From assembly GCA_948607205.1 (NCBI GenBank), contig CAPERS010000007.1, forward strand, positions 1 through 64,000: a DNA stretch of 64,000 nucleotides, written 5' to 3'. Position numbers and translations under genes: made by a program. The DNA is from an uncultured Eubacteriales bacterium. GTDB taxonomy: Bacteria > Bacillota > Clostridia > Christensenellales > UBA1242. The notes below the pieces were generated by a model that was not told the DNA's origin, made no database searches, and saw only the letters and a list, made by a program, of their open reading frames with translations. Each line of letters opens with the position of its first letter. The first letter of the stretch is position 1. Shown here piece after piece: positions 59,807-64,000 of this stretch.

Positions 59807-60682
59807 TTATTTATTTTCTGCTTTGTCAAATTCTTCGATTTTTTTGTTGCACTTTGCAAAATATTTCACGTAGGATTTTTTGCAATAGTGCTTATGTCTG
59901 TTTTCTTCAGTAACATTAGGCTTTTCGAAGTGATATGCGCCCCAAACCTTCCATTTTTCAAAAAGACCAATTTTGATTGCGTTGGTTGGGCAATGGAAAG
60001 AACAACGCATGCACATTATGCACTTGTTTCCAAAATGAAAGTTGCCGTTCTCGTCGATTTTAATGTTACCTACTGGACACATTCTCGCGCACTTGCCACA
60101 ATGAATGCACTTTTCGTTGACTTTATACTTTTTGCCGTTAAACCTGCCACCCCAAAACTCTATTCTGAAAATCCAAGCAATAAAATGCCCCATAAAAATA
60201 TATTTAAGTTTGGAAACTTTGCCTTCGATTATTTCTTTATAAATAATTGGTATCATTTTTTGGGCAGTCTGCCACATGTTGTATGCCATTTCGTCGGTGT
60301 GGCGAAAAATCATATTGTATGGCATCACGATATGATACTCATTGGTCAAAACAAAGTTTTTCTTTTTAAGTATTCCACGAATTTTATATGATGAAATGTT
60401 GTTGAGTGCCAAAGGTTCGCCTGATGTTTTGATGATAAAAAGTTTTTTCTTTGATTTTTGCTTTTCAATCTTCTTAACAAAATCCACGACAATTGATGGT
60501 GCATTAAAGGCATGGATAGGATATGCAATTCCAAGTGCATCATAGCCTTCCAAACTTAAATCAAGTTCATTGTTTTCGATTTTAACAACATCAATTTCGC
60601 CTTCTGGAAATTGTTCGGCGAATTTATCAACAACCTTCTTTGTGTTACCTGTGCCTGAAAAATAGCAAAGTAGCGTTTTCAT
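59807..60682 (-). CDS. Flavodoxin-ferredoxin fusion (EFR1-type)
   Basis: A 291-residue redox protein. A flavodoxin-like domain (about 1-170) opens with LCYFSGTGNTKKV, the FMN phosphate loop, and has AYPIHAFNAP. Two 4Fe-4S motifs follow: CIHCGKCARMCP and CIMCMRCSFHCP. Such proteins are abundant in anaerobes and pass electrons to partner oxidoreductases. ATG 60682 has GAGG upstream. It follows the epimerase gene by 46 bases, so the two may work together. Confidence 0.88.
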   Translation of the reverse strand: MKTLLCYFSGTGNTKKVVDKFAEQFPEGEIDVVKIENNELDLSLEGYDALGIAYPIHAFNAPSIVVDFVKKIEKQKSKKKLFIIKTSGEPLALNNISSYKIRGILKKKNFVLTNEYHIVMPYNMIFRHTDEMAYNMWQTAQKMIPIIYKEIIEGKVSKLKYIFMGHFIAWIFRIEFWGGRFNGKKYKVNEKCIHCGKCARMCPVGNIKIDENGNFHFGNKCIMCMRCSFHCPTNAIKIGLFEKWKVWGAYHFEKPNVTEENRHKHYCKKSYVKYFAKCNKKIEEFDKAENK

Positions 60683-60728
60683 ATAGTTTTCCTCTATCAT
60701 TAGTTAATATATTTTAATTTAAAATAAT

Positions 60729-62243
60729 TTATTTCAATTTCTCGCATTTAGCAACAAAATTTTTGTCAAGCCAGTAGCGATAATCCTCATCATTATCATG
60801 AGAGTCATACCAAATTTGAGCAAAAATTTTATCTTTCTTTGAAAGCCTATCAAAGTCCCAGACGTTCTCTTTATAAATCGGATTCATCCAATGTCCTGCT
60901 TTGAGAACAGTGAATGGCTTAGCGAAAAATTTTTCGCCGTCTTGAGTTTCCCATTCAAGTTTTTGATATTCGCCAGCGTATTTTTTGGAAATAAGTTTGC
61001 CTCCATGCATTTTTGCAACATTTTGGCAATCTTTAAGAGTTATTTCACCATCGATATCAAAGCCATAATCAAGTTTTGGCGCTTTCTTAGGATTTTTGAG
61101 ATTTTCAAAATCTTCACTCTCGCAAAGGAGTTTGAAGTTCTTCCAATCGGTTGGGAGTTCTTTAAATTTATCCTTTCCGAAATAAGCGATTTCCTTTGCT
61201 TCATCGCCATTTTTTATCCAAGATTTTGGTGAATTATAATTTTTAAACAATCTTTCAATTGCGCATTTGCGAATAAGGGATTTTGGAAAAATTTTTGCGA
61301 GTGAAAAATATCTATGATTTTTTGCATATTCCTTCCAAAAATCTTTGCAAGTTTGTGAGCGATATCCCACAAGTTTATCGAGTTTATCACTATCAAGAAA
61401 CCACACGCCATGGAAGTTTCTTATTGCGTTATTGTTTGGTCTAAAAAAGTCCTTTCCGCCTCCACCGATAAGTTCAAAGCCTGCGTTCAGAGTGTCATAA
61501 CCTGTCACACAATTTTCAATTCCACCGCCGATATTGAAAACATTTCCCCAAAACTTTTCGCCAAGTCCTTTCTTTATATCAGATTTCAAAATGTTCGCAA
61601 TCAGCACTCCGCTATCATGAGCAGTCAGCCATTCAAGAGGTGCATCAAAGCAGGTATGAAACATAAGTCCGTCGCTCATATTGTCGGTCAGCATATTGCC
61701 ATGAAGCATTGCGGTTTGCCTGATAACCGCCCAATTTTTGATTTCACTTTCAAGAACTCTGAACTCGCCTCTAAGTTTTGTTGCAGAATAAATGTCAAAA
61801 GGGCTGACAAGAAGAGGGTCACCAACCCTGCCCCAAATATGTTTGTGGTTGCGATTGCCATAAAGTGCAACAGTGGAAATATGCACATATTTTGGTTGAA
61901 CCTTGCACTCTTCAATCGCTGAAACAAGATTGTCAGCACCCAGTTCATTGCAATCAATCGCCGATTGTGGATTTTGGTCAGACTTTGGTGGAATAACAGC
62001 ACCCAAACCAATCACATAATCTGCACCTTCAACAAGTTTTTTGCAAGCAGACTTATCTTTGACGTCCCCTTCCACAATTTCAAATTTATCTTTATATTTC
62101 TTAAACTTTTTTACAAGTTTTTCAAATCTTTTATTATTTGGCCTAACCAAAAAGCGTAGTTTGTCTATTTCATCAATTTTGACAAGTTCTTCCAAAGTTG
62201 CTTGCCCCATATTGCCTGTTATGCCTGTCAGTGCAACAATCAT
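60729..62243 (-). CDS. NAD(P)-dependent epimerase/dehydratase with long C-terminal extension
   Basis: A 504-residue protein. The N-terminal Rossmann domain opens with LTGITGNMGQATLEEL; the short-chain dehydrogenase catalytic set is visible as HISTVALYGN and IYSATKLRG (YxxxK). The usual family ends near 330, whereas this one adds about 170 residues rich in Lys and aromatic residues. AAGGAGG precedes the ATG. The substrate is probably a nucleotide sugar or steroid/lipid-like alcohol; undecided. Confidence 0.82.
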   Translation of the reverse strand: MIVALTGITGNMGQATLEELVKIDEIDKLRFLVRPNNKRFEKLVKKFKKYKDKFEIVEGDVKDKSACKKLVEGADYVIGLGAVIPPKSDQNPQSAIDCNELGADNLVSAIEECKVQPKYVHISTVALYGNRNHKHIWGRVGDPLLVSPFDIYSATKLRGEFRVLESEIKNWAVIRQTAMLHGNMLTDNMSDGLMFHTCFDAPLEWLTAHDSGVLIANILKSDIKKGLGEKFWGNVFNIGGGIENCVTGYDTLNAGFELIGGGGKDFFRPNNNAIRNFHGVWFLDSDKLDKLVGYRSQTCKDFWKEYAKNHRYFSLAKIFPKSLIRKCAIERLFKNYNSPKSWIKNGDEAKEIAYFGKDKFKELPTDWKNFKLLCESEDFENLKNPKKAPKLDYGFDIDGEITLKDCQNVAKMHGGKLISKKYAGEYQKLEWETQDGEKFFAKPFTVLKAGHWMNPIYKENVWDFDRLSKKDKIFAQIWYDSHDNDEDYRYWLDKNFVAKCEKLK

Positions 62244-62399
62244 ATTGTCCTCCTTAACGCAAGTATTTTATCACATTTTGACTGACTCATGCAAATAAAT
62301 GACAAAATTTTTCAAATTTTTCAATTGATTTTCTCGCAATTTTATTTGAAATTAAGTTAATAAATTGAATAATTTTTTATATATTTTTCAAATTTATAT

Positions 62400-62432
62400 C
62401 AAAAAAAAAGACAAACAAAGTTGTCTTTTTTA
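62400..62432 (-). terminator. Terminator of the tail-module gene
   Basis: AAAGACAA and TTGTCTTT arms (62407-62428) with a long T run on the minus strand. The rest of 62244-62441 is AT-rich with nothing else seen. Confidence 0.7.
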
Positions 62433-62441
62433 TCTATTTTT

Positions 62442-62804
62442 TTATTTGTTTATAATTTTTTCAAGTTCTTGAATACGAGCGCGCTTGACTTCGGCTTCAC
62501 TGTAAAGAGTGCCAAGTTTGATGTTTGCATTCACGCCATCGTCGTCTGGCTTATCGAGCACAGAAAGACGTCTAAGCTTTTGCTCGTGACGAGAATAATC
62601 CTCATCAAACCAAGTTTGCAATTTTGAAACTTCAAGTCTTGCCAACTCCACTTCGCTAAGAGGAGGAATTTCTTGAATTTGGAATCTCCCTTTGCCTTGT
62701 TCATCTTCTTCAATTTCGACGATTTTCAGATTATTTTCATTGCAGAACGCTGCCCTTTTTGAATATTCTTCGTCATTATAAAAAATATCACCTACGTTAT
62801 ACAT
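62442..62804 (-). CDS. Phage-type tail accessory protein
   Basis: A 120-residue protein with an N-terminal domain of the type often found after phage tail-fibre genes (YNDEEYSKRAAFCNENNLKIVEIE..GRFQIQEIPPLSEVEL; quoted in part: AAFCNENNLKIVEIE) and a C-terminal helical region. ATG 62804 follows GGAGG by six bases. It starts just inside the end of the upstream tail gene. Likely a prophage or tail-like particle component. Confidence 0.7.
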   Translation of the reverse strand: MYNVGDIFYNDEEYSKRAAFCNENNLKIVEIEEDEQGKGRFQIQEIPPLSEVELARLEVSKLQTWFDEDYSRHEQKLRRLSVLDKPDDDGVNANIKLGTLYSEAEVKRARIQELEKIINK

Positions 62805-62817
62805 TTTTTTCCTCCTT

Positions 62818-64000
62818 TTATATTTTTGCCTGACCAATTGCAATCCAAGCAACTTCACTTCGTGCACTTGAATCCGTTAAAGTAAAGTTCGAGGTTGTAA
62901 TTTCAGAAATTTGAGATTTATCCCAATCTACTTGACCGTTCTGACCCGGTCCACGCTTACAAACAACACTCATGGTTTCTCTTGAATTAAAAGCCCTATC
63001 AAAATTGATAACTTTTGTGCTTTCTTTCAATGGAGTGATTCCCCAACATATTTGCAAACCGCTTGAATAAACTATACAACCGCCCTTAGAAAAAGTTCTA
63101 TCATCGTTTTGAATAGTTTTTTGGTTAACTAGATTTTCTTTAACCGTTTCAACCTCGTTATCGTTAAGATACATTTTGCCAGTTTCAAAATAATATTTAA
63201 GTCTTTCCTTATTATCATAACCATCAATATGCCAATAGTCAGTTGGTTCACTTCTTAAATGAAGAAAGTTACCAAATTCATTCATTCTGTAACCATGAGG
63301 TGAATTTGTTTGCAAACCATCAGCACTAAGATTTAATTTTCCATAGAGATTAACAGGTCCTCTTTCAAAATCATATTCACGTGCAACAAACCTGAAACTT
63401 GCAGAGCCAGAACCTGTTGTTGAGGTTGCGTTTCTCGCCTGAATCATTGCGTCATAATCAACAAAAGCGCCACTTGAAGCCGGCTGAGCATGGAACTCAA
63501 TCCCCGAATCTCCAAACTTTCCAAATTCCAAATATGTTGCCCTGTTTCCGTTCCAAATGTTTGCTCCGCCAGAAAGTTCAACAAGTCCAGTTGTCTTTCC
63601 ACCCTTTGAAGTCAAAACTTTTTCCCATTCGCTCCAATTGTTTTCAACAAAAGCCCTTGTGAACCTTTCGTTGTTAACATTTGAAATTTCTTGAATTATG
63701 TTCAAAGCACCTTCATTCACTCCATCTGCTGAATATACTTTCATAACAAACCCTGATGATAAACCATTTGGCTTATTCAAAATTGTTGCAACACTGTCTT
63801 TTGCAGAATAATTTCCGATTTGTTTATATGTATTTAAATCTGCACCTTCTGGAATAACAGTTGCATCCAACAATTTCCACGTATTGTCAATTTGGGTTTG
63901 TGGGTCGGATGAGAAATTGACATCTGATTGCTTCTCGTTGCCTATTAAAACAACTGTTCCTTTTGCCTGCGCAATATTTTCGTCAAGATAATCAACTCTC
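62818..64000 (-). CDS. Phage tail fibre-like protein, N-terminus beyond the window
   Basis: The frame stays open to the window edge, so the first part is missing; at least 394 codons are visible. A pyocin-knob-like segment (YKQIGNYSAKDSVATILN...WSEWEKVL) is followed by a beta-rich shaft and a C-terminal lectin-like or gp53-type tip (FDRAFNSRETMSVV...EVAWIAIGQAKI). This is typical of the receptor-binding end of tails. An internal TTG at 63873 is not the real start, since the frame continues upstream without a stop. Confidence 0.78.
   Translation of the reverse strand, partial: RVDYLDENIAQAKGTVVLIGNEKQSDVNFSSDPQTQIDNTWKLLDATVIPEGADLNTYKQIGNYSAKDSVATILNKPNGLSSGFVMKVYSADGVNEGALNIIQEISNVNNERFTRAFVENNWSEWEKVLTSKGGKTTGLVELSGGANIWNGNRATYLEFGKFGDSGIEFHAQPASSGAFVDYDAMIQARNATSTTGSGSASFRFVAREYDFERGPVNLYGKLNLSADGLQTNSPHGYRMNEFGNFLHLRSEPTDYWHIDGYDNKERLKYYFETGKMYLNDNEVETVKENLVNQKTIQNDDRTFSKGGCIVYSSGLQICWGITPLKESTKVINFDRAFNSRETMSVVCKRGPGQNGQVDWDKSQISEITTSNFTLTDSSARSEVAWIAIGQAKI

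Noticed and set aside
63873..63875. TTG 63873 as the start of the tail-fibre gene
   Set aside because: The frame continues without a stop to the window edge and there is no ribosome binding site.
1..64000. CRISPR arrays, insertion sequences or a replication origin
   Set aside because: No regular spacer-repeat series, no transposase and no DnaA-box cluster was seen on either strand.

Overview
The window is chromosomal DNA of a low-GC, endospore-forming Gram-positive bacterium, most likely a clostridial lineage of the Bacillota. Visible reasons: the spoIIAA-spoIIAB-sigF operon, spoVAC-spoVAD-spoVAE, yunB and spoIVB; the linked pairs dnaG-rpoD, argR-recN-spoIVB and ywlE-rpiB; a T-box leader before pheST; AGGAGG ribosome binding sites; and consensus sigma-A promoters. 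No species is named because no database was available. Nearly all housekeeping genes lie on the minus strand. The plus strand carries mostly isolated genes.

Layout. 0-3.9 kb: tyrosine recombinase, radical SAM gene, spoIVB. 3.9-13.4 kb: recN, argR, an S51 peptidase, thiI with its cysteine desulfurase, pheST with a T-box. 13.4-19.4 kb: an accessory stretch with an RluA pseudouridine synthase, a broken acetyltransferase, two paralogous small proteins, a ChbG-type deacetylase, an intact acetyltransferase, a tRNA-Leu and an unknown gene. 19.4-26.6 kb: clpX-clpP-tig, gap, rpiB-ywlE, rsfS. 26.7-35 kb: membrane and surface proteins, yhbY-obg-nth-lysS, a lytic transglycosylase. 35-39.9 kb: a DUF3343/cysteine desulfurase pair, pnp, rpsO. 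40-41.4 kb: a small-gene island with an XRE regulator. 41.4-51.1 kb: hemZ, rel, recJ, a zinc-ribbon protein, rpoD, dnaG. 51.3-52.3 kb: a two-gene cassette between 124-bp repeats. 52.3-58 kb: sporulation genes. 58-62.2 kb: transporter, flavodoxin-ferredoxin protein, epimerase. 62.4-64 kb: edge of a phage-type tail module.

The less ordinary content is in regulation and intergenic structure. (1) Four runs of 7-9 C/G occur in this AT-rich sequence. Two lie exactly between a -35 TTGACA and a -10 TATAAT, as in phase-variable promoters, and two lie in reading frames. (2) At least five genes have a -10 box only 6-7 bases before the start codon and no ribosome binding site, so they look leaderless. 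(3) Two unrelated sequences of about 120 bases fold into the same closing stem with three hairpins. (4) A small-gene cassette is bounded by near-identical direct repeats made of tandem terminators. (5) The tRNA-Leu has anticodon AAG (A34), rare in bacteria. (6) The long Rel protein has lost the recognisable HD hydrolase residues.

The genes mainly serve translation (tRNA synthetases, ribosome factors, tRNA thiolation), DNA replication and repair, protein quality control, stringent response and sporulation. The small-gene islands near 15, 40 and 52 kb and the plus-strand singletons look like accessory content laid over this core.
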